From assembly GCA_964036275.1 (NCBI GenBank), contig OZ038440.1, positions 10,701,690 through 10,765,689 on the forward strand: a stretch of DNA of 64,000 bases, given 5' to 3'. A program made the position numbers and the translations under genes. Positions 46,570 to 58,215 of the stretch are shown here, in pieces. Position 1 is the stretch's first letter. Every line of letters begins with the position of its first letter. This DNA is from Litoditis marina. Its lineage: Eukaryota; Nematoda; Chromadorea; Rhabditida; Rhabditidae. A model generated the notes under the pieces. The model had not been told where the DNA came from. It searched no databases and saw nothing but the letters and a program-made list of their open reading frames with translations.

Positions 46570-49500
46570 TTACAGTGATTCGAAAAAACAGATAGAGTTC
46601 TCGTAAACAAGGAATATCACGGCGTTCACAATGAATCCTCGCACGGCCATAGTCAACCCGCCACGGTAGAAAGACTTCATCCCGTCCTTCTTGTACAACT
46701 CCAAAGCAACTTCTTTTGCAGTCCTGTAATGAATTCAGATAATACAAACATGAACATGTAGAACATAAAAATATAATTTAAAATGAATAAAAAATATCTG
46801 CAGGTCCAATACGAAATGATTGAATGTATTTTCGAATGTGAAGAGATAAGAAACTGGTGTTTAACGTTAAACTACCGTTACGTGTACCTCTAGTTTATAG
46901 TGCTGTGATGGGTGAACCAGAAACCATCAGAACCGATACTCATGGTATTGCAAACTCAATTTGTTGCATTGGACAGAGAATGAAGTTGGTTCAAATCTAC
47001 CTCTTCTGTTGCCCTTTGTCTGCCTGTATTCTGTTCTTGACAACTTCGAGAGGACATACTGACAACCATCCTGACACCCCCGCACAGCCACCCGCAAATA
47101 ACTGGAAGGTAATGAGGCGAGTGTGAGGTTCAATCGAAAGTTGAGATCAATTATACTTTTTTTATAGACACTTTCTTGGAACAGCGTAAACGCGTTTCAA
47201 ATATGTTTCAATTGTTCTCTTGTGGTCAGACGTGCACGTGTATTTTACAATTGCAGTCTCATCTAGAGTACTACATCGAGCTCGTTTTAGGTTTACCACC
47301 CAGTGGGCAGGTTTTTATCTAAGTTTGAGGAACAGTTTCATTCTTCATATTAATTTCACCGAATCACGGTTGTTTCAATTCATAATTATTATTTATCTCC
47401 ACCCACCTGTGATGCTGTTTCATTGTACTGTCTGCGTCTCGCAAGCCGTAGTATGCTCTCGTAAACAGGGATATAGAAGAGATAGCCTATGGTGTCGCGG
47501 AAGAATATCACTGATCCACCCTGAAACGAAGCAAAAGTTTTTGATTAAAATGAATAAGAAAACCGTTGGCATACACCCAAAAAGTTCAATAAATGAACTA
47601 AAATGTGAAGTTTAGTTCGGTTCTAGGTAATATCACGATAATTACATTCGGCTATATGAAAATAATAATTCAACCACAGCAGAAATACAAAAACGGCGTA
47701 ATTAATTCGACATCAAACTTCAAAACAGCTAGAGAAACCAGTTTGATTGCTCTAGCCAGCTTTGCCTCACAGAACTTATTCATAATACATTTTATATACA
47801 TGAGAGCCCCTTCATGTTTTTTTTCTCGCCGACAAAGTAGATGCATACTGTTTGGTGATCAACAAACTACTTTTGGAAGAATCAAAAATTACACACCTTG
47901 AATAGTCCTGTCACTCCTTGAGCTCTCACAGTTTGCCTGGCACAATCCAACGGACCAGAATAGACGGTCGCGGAGTGTTTGGAGAAATGGGAGACGTTTT
48001 CTCGTTGTACCTGCAAAATATTTTCATTCAGAAGCATAACAAACAATCGCATCACAAAAAGGTACATAAATGGTAACTTTTGGTTGAAAACTTTTGACAG
48101 TTGATTTTTCTGGGAGTTCTGAGCGGAAAATTTGTAGAATAAGTTACAAAGTACATAGAACATAGTTCCTGAGTTGAAAGTGTTAGAATTGCTAAACTCA
48201 ACGAAAATTTGGGTTAGGTTGAAGTTTAGAAAATGTATATAAAAATGTCCAACCTGAAGTTTTGTTTTGAGAAGTTCAACTGGAACCACGGGAATGAGTT
48301 GAGCCACTGTGCCACACATTGAGGCAATTATAATCTGAAACAATAATAAAGTTGAACTAAACACTTTTCAAAATTAGACTCGAACAAACCGCAGTGGACC
48401 AAACTACAAATTCACAGAAATGAACGGTATACACTGGTTCAGCTTGACATTTATGAGTCTGTACATGTAGGGAACGCTTACGCAAAGCCAGGCGATTCCG
48501 TACAATGATTTAGTCTCTCGGTGTTTGTAGTTTTATCCCGGTGTGTTTCAGTTAATATTTTTTCTGCTTTCGCTAAGCAAACTACAACTACAATTTGTTT
48601 ACTTCCTAAGAGTTGAGCTACGCCACAGACTATTGGAATACAAGTTCAAGTTGTAGTGGTGACCTAGCCCAAGCTTGGATTCAATACAATACATTATCAC
48701 AAATAAAGTTTTGAGTAGTTTGAAAATAATAGATGTTGATACACTGTATTTTCAGAATGTTAGAATTAGATGCGAACTCGTGATTTCACTGAGCTTGTTT
48801 TGAGTACGGCCCACCTCAGACATTGGTAGATCGGTTCTCGCCGCCACATTAGATTCGCCCGGGTGGAGAACCCGCAGAGCTGCCCCGTAGCCGGCGAAGA
48901 GCAGAGAGTGAAGGGCGCCGGTGGACAGAAACGGAATCCACAACCCCTTGTACAGACCGAAGACCTACAAAGTTGGTTTACTTCTTAAAATTAAGGTTTT
49001 AAGGTGTTTTATCATGATGATTTATAGTTGTTGGTTTATAGTTTACAAAAAATAAGTTTGGTGTCAATGGCATGGTTTGTTCTATTGAGAACGACAGTTC
49101 TTTAATGTTTGCTCAACTCAACCTGATGATACGCTTTCAAGTACTTTTCTCGAAATAAGATTTGATTCTGAAAATCAGAAACCATACCGATTCTTGGCGT
49201 ATGGTTTTGACAAAGCAGTCCATGATTCCCTTATATGTGTTCATTGTCTGTAGCCGAGCTTTCACTGTATCCAATGGATGACCGACAATTAGACCCGTAC
49301 CACCTGAATCACATGGAACGATTACAAATTTGTTCTCTGTTTAATGGTTACTTTCATAATAGTGTGACAAACAGCAGTGAATGAAGACTGTCATTTTCAA
49401 CGGCGTATCTTGCATTTTGCGAACATATAACGCAGTACCGCATAGAACTATTGACAATCAAGAAAGTAAAAAATACTGTTAGATTTCACAGCTCACGACT

Positions 49501-49764
49501 CTGACGCTTTTTCTCTACATTTTATGCATGTTTAGGTTTAGCCGGATAAAAAACACTATATAATTTTAGATAGAAAATGCGTAGCTGTGGGAGTTTTGAT
49601 AGCAGAATGGAGATCGCCAGCGCAGCAGAGCGAATTTCATACTATTTTTCATCGGAGTTATGTAATAGTAGGAGACGAAATTTCTCGAGATACTCTGGTC
49701 ACGGCTTCAAACTCTGAAACTTTTCGTTACCTGCTGCCCATCCTGCGATGAAGTCGGCGTACAT
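46570..49764 (-). CDS. Mitochondrial carrier, SLC25A45/47/48 type
   Basis: Eight exons on the minus strand (49731-49764, 49188-49303, 48815-48964, 48254-48334, 47897-48010, 47407-47520, 47001-47101, 46570-46723) give 287 residues, typical for SLC25. All three carrier signatures are present in order: HPLDTVKARLQ, PVELLKTKLQ and PLEVVKNRIQ. Each repeat also has its family aromatic/Gly motif (YKGIMDC, YSGPLDCARQ, FFRDTIGYLFY). The short N-terminus MYADFIAGWAAGGTG matches the SLC25A45/48 subfamily, which sits in the inner mitochondrial membrane; its substrates are amino-acid- or carnitine-related and not settled from sequence. A TTTTCAG lies about 20 bases before the ATG. Confidence 0.92.
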
Positions 49765-51715
49765 CGTTCAGAGAGAAGTCACCCTGAAAATCAGGGATAT
49801 CGAAGAAAATGATATCTTGATGGGATTGTCACCAACGCGTTCTACACGTTCTATCGCGCACTTACAGTACAAACTTAGAACTTCCATGAAAGGTTTGAAC
49901 TTTTACCAGTTTTCAAAAAGGTCACAAGTTTGCCCAAGAAGTTACATGAGTACTAAAACAATTTTCAGATAAAAATCTTACTCAGAATAAAATGAAAACA
50001 TCTCGAACGGGTCTAACAAAATCGAATACGCCACACAGAGTAAAGAATCGAGTTATAAGTTCAGCTCAAATAACTGTATTTAAAATTTTAACTAATTTCA
50101 AGTTCAAGGTCAATGCCAGTTAAAACAGCGCCAATTTGATATTATTGAACGTTTTAATTGTGCGAGTCATCCACAAGAAACATTTTGTGGTTTTCGATTT
50201 ATAGAAGCAATATAATGAAGAGTTCCTGTGCAAAGAAAAAGAAAATGGATCAGATAGCTGTCATCTTTGTTTTTCCCTATTTTTTAACCATTGTTGATAA
50301 AAGTGTTTGTTAATGGTTATTGATACGGGTGTTGTTGAAACATACAAAAGGAAGGTTATGGCTATGTTTGTGTGGTATCACTATCAAAGAGACCTTGGAG
50401 AGGCGTCAATTAGGAAACTCCAACTCTTTCGGTCAACGAGCTCGGTCCAAGAAGATAAAAAACAATCTGGTCAAGAGAAAAGGTGGACATTAATAGGAAG
50501 ATGAATATTCTCCCTTATTATTTGAATTAGTCTTCATCAATCGATGAAGAATCAATTTTATTTGACAAAATGTCTACAAATGGGTCGCTGGTGGAACACT
50601 GGAATCTAAATCAGTGAGACGTTAAAAAAGTTTTTTCAATTTATGTTTAAAATTTATGTTTAATTTATGTTTAAGTTTAAACTTCCTACATCTATTATGC
50701 TTACTAACATTATAGGAAAAATGTTTGAATGGTTAGAAGTATGCATAGTTTTCATCAAGAATACGTCTTGTTATCGCAATGAACAACAAATGATCGATGT
50801 TATATTACTTATATATTACTTATATTACAAAGTGCGGCATCATAATTGTTCGGTACTATTGATTTTATCTTTTCATGGAGGTCGCTTGTAACGTTCCCTT
50901 ATCTTTTAGTAGCTCTGCAAGCACTACTCGCCGACCTCAATTTGTATTAAGTTCTTTTTCAATTGGAAGTTATCATATCCGATAACTATGATTTTCCACA
51001 GAAAACCACTAAAATTTACCCTTTTTCAATTTAGTCAAATCATTTTAAGTTTAATGTACGCTTTTTGTTTTCTGTAGTTCTGCTAACGTATTTCAAAGCT
51101 ACTAGATAATAATATACCGAACTAATCTAGAGCTTTCTTCATTGTTTGTTAATTGTAAAAACATAAAGAACTCACCCGCATTGTGGAACGAAAATGCCTG
51201 GTCTGAACTGGATAGCTGACCCGCAAACCGCGAAAAATCAATGCCCACTTAGTGTTTGAACAACATCGAAACACATGAACAGAACATACCCAGTTTCACA
51301 TGAACGTCAACACTTACAGTACGATGTTGTGAGCTCGAGTGTGTGTATAGTATTGGGGAATTTTGGAACATTTTCGAACTTTTGTATGCGGTTCATTACC
51401 CTTGCTCGAATAGCTAATATTAGAATACGATCAGTTCGTACATAACGATTTCGAGAGAGGGGTACTGTACAATTCGGAACAATTTTGAGAGAGGGGTACT
51501 GTATAATTCGGAAGTTGAAGCAGGAACGGGTATTATAAAACATATGAACAAAACCATTTTCTACAGTTTAATAATAAGCTTTATCAGTATGTAGTTGGAC
51601 AATCATATTTAGGTACGAAAACTAAACCGGTTGAACTGATATGTGAGAAAAGGAGAAAAACTTGGGAACATATGATATTGCATGATAAATGATTTTTAAA
51701 CAGACATCAGACTAG
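49765..51715. other. Intergenic region without visible genes
   Basis: AT-rich sequence. The only structure noted is a short tandem duplication at about 51456-51516 (GAGAGAGGGGTACTGTA, then AATTCGGAA, twice). No coding exon can be supported. Confidence 0.5.
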
Positions 51716-52657
51716 TTACCATGATGGATTGATGTTGTAACGGAAACCATAGCGATCAAAGTAGACATCAGACACAATTGGGGCAAGATGAGGATACAAT
51801 CGATAACAACCACGGAAAGCACTGTAACACTCACTCATGGAGACTCTACTGCATTGCATGTCATACAACATAGTTACATAGTTCTGAACATTTTGCAAAG
51901 AAACATCATCGAGTGCATGGAAAGACAGAGGTTGGAGATCTGGAGACGAATCACAAATAACAGAGAGAACCTCGGGAGGACTTGGTAACATCATAATAGT
52001 AACTGGTTCTTGAATTGCTGGATCATCAATACTAGTTTCTGGCAACAAAGTAGGCTCGATAGGAGGAGAGAGACATTCGGAAACCATATTGCAAACAAAA
52101 TCTCTGGACTGTTCAACTAACTCCATTTCAGTTTGAGTTTGAAGGTTGTCATCGGCAGGCTCTGGTTGGATTGTAGTTTGGTCGGTGACCTCAGCTCGGG
52201 CGGCGTCTCGTTTCGATTGTCTAGCGAGGAATCCGGCCTTCCGCTGTTCCGGGGTCTCGAACTTTCGTACATGAAAAGTTGACATAGAAGCCTCACATTT
52301 CAGAGCAGTAGATAGATCGATTAGACGAGGAAAGGGAATACCATCTTTGATAGATACTTTGAGTGGACGAGGTAAACCATCTTGACGAGGTTTACCCAAA
52401 CGGTGAAGAATAGAAACGTTTGAAGACGAGATGGAGACCAAATTAAATATTGAATTCACCTTTTTCTTCGTAGTGGAGTCCTCTGGTAGTCCATAAATAG
52501 TGAGAGATCGGCGATCGTTGAAATGGTGCAGTTCAGATTGAATAATGGCGGGTAGATTTTGGGTCAGAAGGTCGATTTTGGAGTTGAGTGATTTTATTTC
52601 ACTCAAAATGGTGGAAAAATGGGTTCGAGATGGTACCATTTTTGGATGAGGCGACAT
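51716..52657 (-). CDS. ORF1-like protein of a non-LTR retrotransposon, uninterrupted 313 codons
   Basis: A single intronless frame, unlike every neighbouring gene. After about 20 residues comes a predicted coiled-coil-like heptad segment (FSTILSEIKSLNSKIDLL). An RRM-like region follows (RSLTIYGLPEDS, VSILHRLGKPR, RPLKVSI), then a basic block (VRKFETPEQRKAGFLARQSK). This order of coiled coil, LxIxGLPE, RLGK-RP and RP-xTPEER-like basic patch is what ORF1 or pre-RT segments of CR1/L1-like elements show. The C-terminal half is acidic and Pro-rich, then ends in a Tyr/Cys-containing module I do not recognise (YDMQCSRVSMSECYSAFRGC). No reverse transcriptase lies nearby. It is either a truncated element or a domesticated gene. 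Confidence 0.6.
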   Translation of the reverse strand: MSPHPKMVPSRTHFSTILSEIKSLNSKIDLLTQNLPAIIQSELHHFNDRRSLTIYGLPEDSTTKKKVNSIFNLVSISSSNVSILHRLGKPRQDGLPRPLKVSIKDGIPFPRLIDLSTALKCEASMSTFHVRKFETPEQRKAGFLARQSKRDAARAEVTDQTTIQPEPADDNLQTQTEMELVEQSRDFVCNMVSECLSPPIEPTLLPETSIDDPAIQEPVTIMMLPSPPEVLSVICDSSPDLQPLSFHALDDVSLQNVQNYVTMLYDMQCSRVSMSECYSAFRGCYRLYPHLAPIVSDVYFDRYGFRYNINPSW

Positions 52658-52894
52658 AATTGTTTTAGATGCTTTCTATAAAGTTGGACACCGAGAACAG
52701 AATGACACTATTTTAATTTCAAAGACCAGTTTACAGTTGTTAGAGTAAACCGTTTTACTCTTAATACCATAAAATGAGCGATAAGAAGAATGTATACATT
52801 TATCTGCCAAGTTGAATCGTAATTAAATCCATAAAAAGAGAATCGCCAAACTAAAATTCGATGATTAATATTGTTCGATGGATCTTCTTTCTCT

Positions 52895-55800
52895 TTAACT
52901 GTTTCCCAGAGTTCGAATGTAGGGAACATCCTGTAAAGAGGCAACGGTGACAATTAAACATTCTGTTGCAAGTGTATATTGCGATATCACTGTACTTCAG
53001 TGTACCGACACACCTGTAATATACTCCTTTAATTTTTTTGATGAACCTTTCTAAGGAACATTTTGGATATAAAACGTGGATTGGGACAACTTTGTGCCTT
53101 TGCATTAATCGGATCAGAAAACTAATATTCGAATGCCAAATACCTTCTGAAAATTTCTAAACTCCTACTAGTACTGTAAGAAGTTAGAGACCGACAACTC
53201 GAGCGAAGGTGCTGTTTCGAGCTGCTTTCAACTATATTGAGATCAGATAGCACAAATAACTCGTGTATCAGTTCGACCCGTCCATGTGACATTCACATGA
53301 CAATGCCGCGCGACACGCAACGCGTCTAATTGGAAGTAGGATACAGCAATTCCGGTCTTCTTTAATCCTACAATGGGTGCCAAATTCATAAATCTTTGTC
53401 TCTCGCCGGAATCGAACTTGCGAGTAAAAGAGTTGTAGCAGGGTGCCAACTGCGCTACTATCGTACATAACCCACAAGCTTTGGAATCTAATGAATGTGT
53501 GCGTACACAGCGGAAAGTGAGGTCTACAGTACCCTCCTCCCGTTCCGTTGGCAATTACCATACTCCATTTACCAATAATTTATTTGCTTCTAACAAAAAA
53601 TTAAAAATGTAATAATGTGAATAAGTGAAGTCCACCTCACCTTGTCGGGACACTTGAGAGGGATATCGTCATTGTTAAGTTCGGCCTTTGTATTTTTCTT
53701 GCCAACCGGTTCCAAAAGACCATTCCATAAGAACTTTCCAAGAATAGCATTTCCGTATTTGCTCAAATGAAACATATCGTGAGCATAGAAAGAAGAGTCG
53801 TATGAGCCGGATTTCTGAAAACTGGACGGTGGTGGTACTATAAAAATGAAATAATGTTTTACAAACTATTTCAATTCTTCTTCATTCATACAAAAAATAT
53901 ATGTGCTGTCAACCGTAGATGGACTGTTGGTGAAGAAATACTGTCTCAGTCAGCTGAGGCAATAGCCAAATCAATTAGGATTGGGACTCACGCTTCTGAA
54001 TGCATCTCGAATATCGTCCATGAATCCTTGTACGACGACAGTGAACTGATTCGACTCGAACTTCTTCTCGTTCTGTATTTCGTAGGCCGCGTTGCGGTAC
54101 GCGGCGCAGATCTCATCTCGTTTGGGAATTACTCCTCGCAAACACTTCGTTCGTCTTCTGCAAATTTTTTTCTGGTAAATTCCCAAAAAGCTCGACGACG
54201 AGAACTATAATGAATTGTATTCGTTCATTTTAATAGACAGCTGATAACTGTTATTAGAGAACAAATAAGAAGAAAAAAGATGAATTAAAAATGAATTAGA
54301 GAACAAACAAGAAGAAGAATGGAAGTTAAAATGAATGTTAGTGTTTTAGTATCGTGAGCAACTCAGTTGGAACAAGCTCCTACTCCAATTGAACAGGAAA
54401 ATGGCTACTAACCCAGTGGAAACGATTGATCCAGCTTCTATAGTGAGTTGCGAACTCCACATCGCGGTAATGGAAACAATGGTGTTCGGCAATGACCGTT
54501 TCAAAATAGATATTGATTTCTCGAGTTTACTTTTGTAGATTGGAGGTGGAATGAAGTGCTGCAACTCAGTTAGATTTCTGCCGACGGCAAGCCAAAAAAT
54601 CGGGCTAGCGGCGGTGGGCAAAAGGGGCTCAAAATCGTTATTAAAGATAGCAAATGTGATTGGTATGAGCTCATAACATAAAAATTGTTGCTCAATGAAT
54701 GGTTCAAGGAAACTTGCATTAGATTAGCAAAATTTCAATTGGTGTAGAGTTCATGTCGCATATATTTGAGTACCGACCTTAGTATGGTACCTATAACAGG
54801 TAAGGGTTCCGAGATCGTTGGTTCCAACGAAAATGTTGATGATTTTCCACTTGTTATGAACCTATAAACTCGAAGTTGTAGTGATACAAACTGTTGAAAA
54901 CTGGCACCGTAGCAATATCATCAAATGTATGGAAAATTGAACAGTTATTCATAGAAAAAAATATGTGCTTGCATTAACAAGCCTAATCTAGTTCAAATGA
55001 TTTCAACCCATTCGAGAAATTAATTCTTTTCGGCCACTTCTTGGCCACAATGGTCAACTTCTCATGTATACGAATCTCGATAAGACACCGTAAAATAGAC
55101 CAAACCGACGTTCTGGGCCTTCATTCTGATGATGAGCTCCCTCGCCTGCGCAGACAAGTCTCTGCTGGTCTTAGCGCTTTGGGCAACATTGAATCCACTG
55201 TGACTAGGATGATAGCCGTTGCTTGTTGAATATCCAAGAAGTTTTGGATTAAACTTACGCAGAACGTCTGTAAAGTTTATCTACGGTCAGAACATCTGTA
55301 AAATTTATCTGACTTGTATGGAACCGAGTTTTTCTCCAGTTGGAAGGTGTAATTTCAAAAATATTCCGGAGGTCTGGAGCTGAACACGATATCAGGTAGC
55401 GATTCTTCCAAAACTTCATGAGGTACCTCGTGAGAAATACGACCTTCTCATGAGATTTTATTGATTACTATTCTATTTTTGTTGAAACATTGGTACTTCA
55501 CGAGTAGTTCATGAGGTGTTCAAGAGTTTTTCATGAGGTTGGGAGAATCGCTACGCCGCCAGGTGCTACAGAATTACGGAGAAATTTTCGGTTGTAGTTT
55601 GATCGCGATACGCGCCCTATTTCAAGAACAGACACAGCGGGATAGAGTAGCTTACTATGAGCACGCTTTGCAGAAAGGTACTCTGAAAGGATCATACTTA
55701 CTGGCCAACGTGATATGTGTTTTCAAACTTTCTGCGCCGCCAGTCACGAACGAATTCTTGACGAAGTAACCTCTCGTTTCATTTCGATAGTCTTTTGAAA

Positions 55801-56594
55801 GCGATCCGGCCTACACAAAAAAAATTAATATACATGTAATAGAAGGTCATTCAAATAAAAAAAAACACATTATCGAATAGTTGAAACCGCTAAGATTTCT
55901 CCATTGGAAAAGGACAATAAAGAAAGGGGAAAAATGCACATAGGTAAAGTTTGGAAGAGTGGTACGTTTTTCTGACGGACGCACTCACTTCAGGTACCTC
56001 TGCCCTAAATTTTGCCTAATTTTAAAATATCCTTTCGAAAATGATGTAATTTTGATTAACATAACGACCTACAGTGATAGAATCTCCCATAGCGGCGATC
56101 GATACTATATCTGCTGGTCGAACTTTATTGACGTCATTGGGTACTGTAGCAGAGGGTTTCAGCTGTGCTGGGTCACAAGACAGGCTGCCACCTAGGGACT
56201 TCATGGCTGAAAAGTTGCTTTTAAGGGAAGAAAGAAAAACTAGAAGATACCCAAAAGATATAACTCAAACCATGTTGTTCAAAAATAACTCATTAGAAAA
56301 AACCATGGCTAAGTGAGTTTGCGTTATGAAAGGGAGTCCAGCGAAAGGTTTTGAAAACCTAAACACATCCCTTATATAACTGTGGACGAGAAGTTTCAGT
56401 AATAACATCTAATTTAAAACAAAACAGTTTAGAACAGACGGAAACGCAAAGCAAACGTATTTATACTTGCCTTCCGACGAATAGTTCCACGACAAAATAG
56501 GCTTTTCTAGTTGAACTGAATTCTCGGCTGAAGTAAAATACGAGTATAATAGAAAGAAGATCAGAAATGAAAACTGCGTAAGGAGTAGACACAT
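52895..56594 (-). CDS. Secreted phospholipase B-like GDSL lipase
   Basis: Nine exons on the minus strand (56471-56594, 56073-56191, 55752-55810, 55110-55203, 54791-54861, 54413-54529, 53992-54157, 53641-53814, 52895-52930) give 319 residues. A signal peptide (MCLLLTQFSFLIFFLLYSY) is followed by block I with the nucleophile, RPADIVSIAAMGDSIT (S79). GTND (N147) and the catalytic DMFH (D263, H266) follow. The tail IRTLGNS matches the family's YTLRNS end. Members hydrolyse both acyl chains of phospholipids at the cell surface or outside cells. Intron 1 starts GC (GAAG/GCAAGT), a GC-AG intron supported by phase. The exon 3 donor (AATTC/GTTCGT) is the least certain: a better-looking GTAAGT at 55705 would put the next exon out of frame. 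The exon 4 donor (AAC/GTCGGT) is also weak. Confidence 0.85.
53396..53468 (-). repeat. tRNA-like sequence with A- and B-box motifs (tRNA pseudogene or SINE head)
   Basis: On the minus strand, TAGCGCAGTTGGCA fits the Pol III A box and AGTTCGATTCC fits the B box, about 25 bp apart. The acceptor stem does not pair, the T stem has two mismatches and no proper anticodon arm forms, so it is not a working tRNA. It lies in the last intron of the phospholipase gene. Confidence 0.45.
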
Positions 56595-57516
56595 GTGCTT
56601 ACGGGATGAAAGGATAGATGTGCAGATGTCCAGGTAGTGGTTCTTGAATTTCTGAACGAATCAATTGTTTTGACGTCTGGAATACTTCAACCAACTTCTT
56701 CAAAGCTCTCTTAATTCAACTCTGTATGTTGATTCAAACCTGACCAAAACAAGATTTGTTACGTCTGTTCCAACTTTGCAATCATTTTTCTAAAGAAAAG
56801 TAAGGGTGTTAATCTATTTGTCTCAGCTTGATATTTTTTTGAGGACTCCATTCAACGCGATTTTCCTGTCTAGCTACAGCTCTTCTGCGGCTTACGATGA
56901 CTGTACTTGTAAAGTTAATATTTTTATCGATTAAATGCAAGATAGAAAAACAGAAACGCTGAAATCAAACCAACTTTCATACTTTTCATTTTAAAATAGT
57001 GTGATTTTGTCAGGAACAATTTGAGAATATTCGGGTGCAAGATGAGATAAATAATCGTTCGCCCGACGAGATAAGCATGCAGATGGAAGATAAGTTGAAC
57101 CGTTCAAGAGAAAGGGCGAAATCGAGATTAGATGTTATTTTTGTTATAGAACCACTTTCATGTTTTTCTGATTCTGTGCATATGCGTAATGTGAAAGTTC
57201 GGAACGTAATGTGAATGAGTAAAAGTTCGAGATAAAATGGCATCGCGCTTGTTCCACACACTTTTGAGAAAATACTCAGAAAAACCGCAAATTTCAGAAC
57301 TAAAAGACGATATAAGAAGATTTTCAGACACCACTACAGTATCTGTGACATACTGTAAAATATATAAAGATGTAGATTCGCTTGATAATTCTCTTCAGAA
57401 AATTAACCAAAAAGATAAATATTCTGCTTTAAGTCGAAAACAGAAACACACAATCTGGTACCTGAACATCATTCCCTGTAGAGGAGAAGGTGTGACGTTA
57501 TCAATCCAAGTTGATG
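56595..57516. other. Short intergenic region with a possible plus-strand exon
   Basis: At 57014-57133, after TTTTGTCAG, a plus-strand frame reads EQFENIRVQDEINNRSPDEI and continues with a charged, helical-looking stretch (SMQMEDKLNRSRERAKSRLD) to a possible GAT/GTTATT donor. No flanking exons were found, so it is left as a candidate only. The rest shows nothing that I can support. Confidence 0.35.
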
Positions 57517-58215
57517 TCACAATGTGGGCCATTCTCCCACGAGCCGTCGTTTCTCCGAAGCGGCGTCCTGGACCTTCCTGCCTGACAGCGTTGTATGTGC
57601 CCATGACAGCGTAATCGGTGAAGTGGGGCTGCATCTGCGACGTCTGCGACGAACTTTATTCAGCTCATAATTGTCGGATTTGCCGTCGTAAGAGACGACA
57701 GCAACGTAGTCGGCGTAGGTCCCTTGCCGTGTACCAGGTGAATAGAAAATAATAAAAAATTTGACTTTCTGCTTCAGATCGTCCAAGTTGTTTAGTTGGA
57801 TGCAGTCGTGATCCTCGTTAATCCAGCACAGTTTATCCAACAGAGCAACCTTCGACTCAAGAGCTTTATTCAGTTTTTCGACTTCTCGAAATGGTCTTTT
57901 ACAGAAGAATACTTGATGGTCAAGCGGGAAATGGACGCACATGTTGTACACACAAAGTGTATTTCTCATTTTCGTTGTGTTCATTCATTTCAGAGATAAG
58001 CCACGAACCAAAGTACCAGTTTTCAACTTTATTTGTTGAAAGAGACGCGTGACCATATTTTTTCGTTCTCTCACTATATCGGGTCGAGTAATATCTGTAA
58101 AAAGTATTGCTGAATGTTTTTTGATCATAAGTTGTATGTTTATTTTTTATTACAGACTGCGTAGAAAGAAGTACTCACGTTCCTCGAGCAACGTATTACG
58201 TACGTTGATCCACAT
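57517..58215 (-). CDS. Unrecognised protein, partly resolved exons with a frame change
   Basis: The ATG at 58215 follows ATTACCAG by one base. Exon 1 58179-58215 (MWINVRNTLLEE), exon 2 58017-58094 (HITRPDIVRERKNMVTRLFQ) and exon 3 starting at 57911 (KRPFREVEKLNKALESKVAL, LDKLCWINEDHDCIQL) join in phase. The frame stays open through TYADYVAVVSYDGKSDNYEL to about 57660. Beyond that, the coding-like sequence moves to another frame (MQPHFTDYAVMGTYNAV, RRFGETTARGRMAHIV, 57628 to about 57510). The original frame becomes an Arg-rich run that stops at 57517. An undetected intron, a frameshift or an assembly error could explain this. No family was recognised. Confidence 0.4.

Noticed and set aside
47882..48364. 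160-codon minus-strand frame in the carrier gene
   Set aside because: It reads two true exons plus the open intron between them; splice sites and carrier motifs show the intron must be removed.
53396..53468. Functional tRNA gene
   Set aside because: The Pol III boxes are good, but acceptor, T and anticodon stems do not pair.
53243..53561. Two overlapping minus-strand frames of about 100 codons
   Set aside because: They lie in the last intron of the phospholipase gene around the tRNA-like sequence, and the true last exon is at 52895-52930.
57237..57614. 125-codon plus-strand frame starting MASRLFHTLLRKYSEKPQ
   Set aside because: The start looks like a mitochondrial presequence, but the rest becomes the antisense of the better-supported minus-strand exons and shows no family resemblance.
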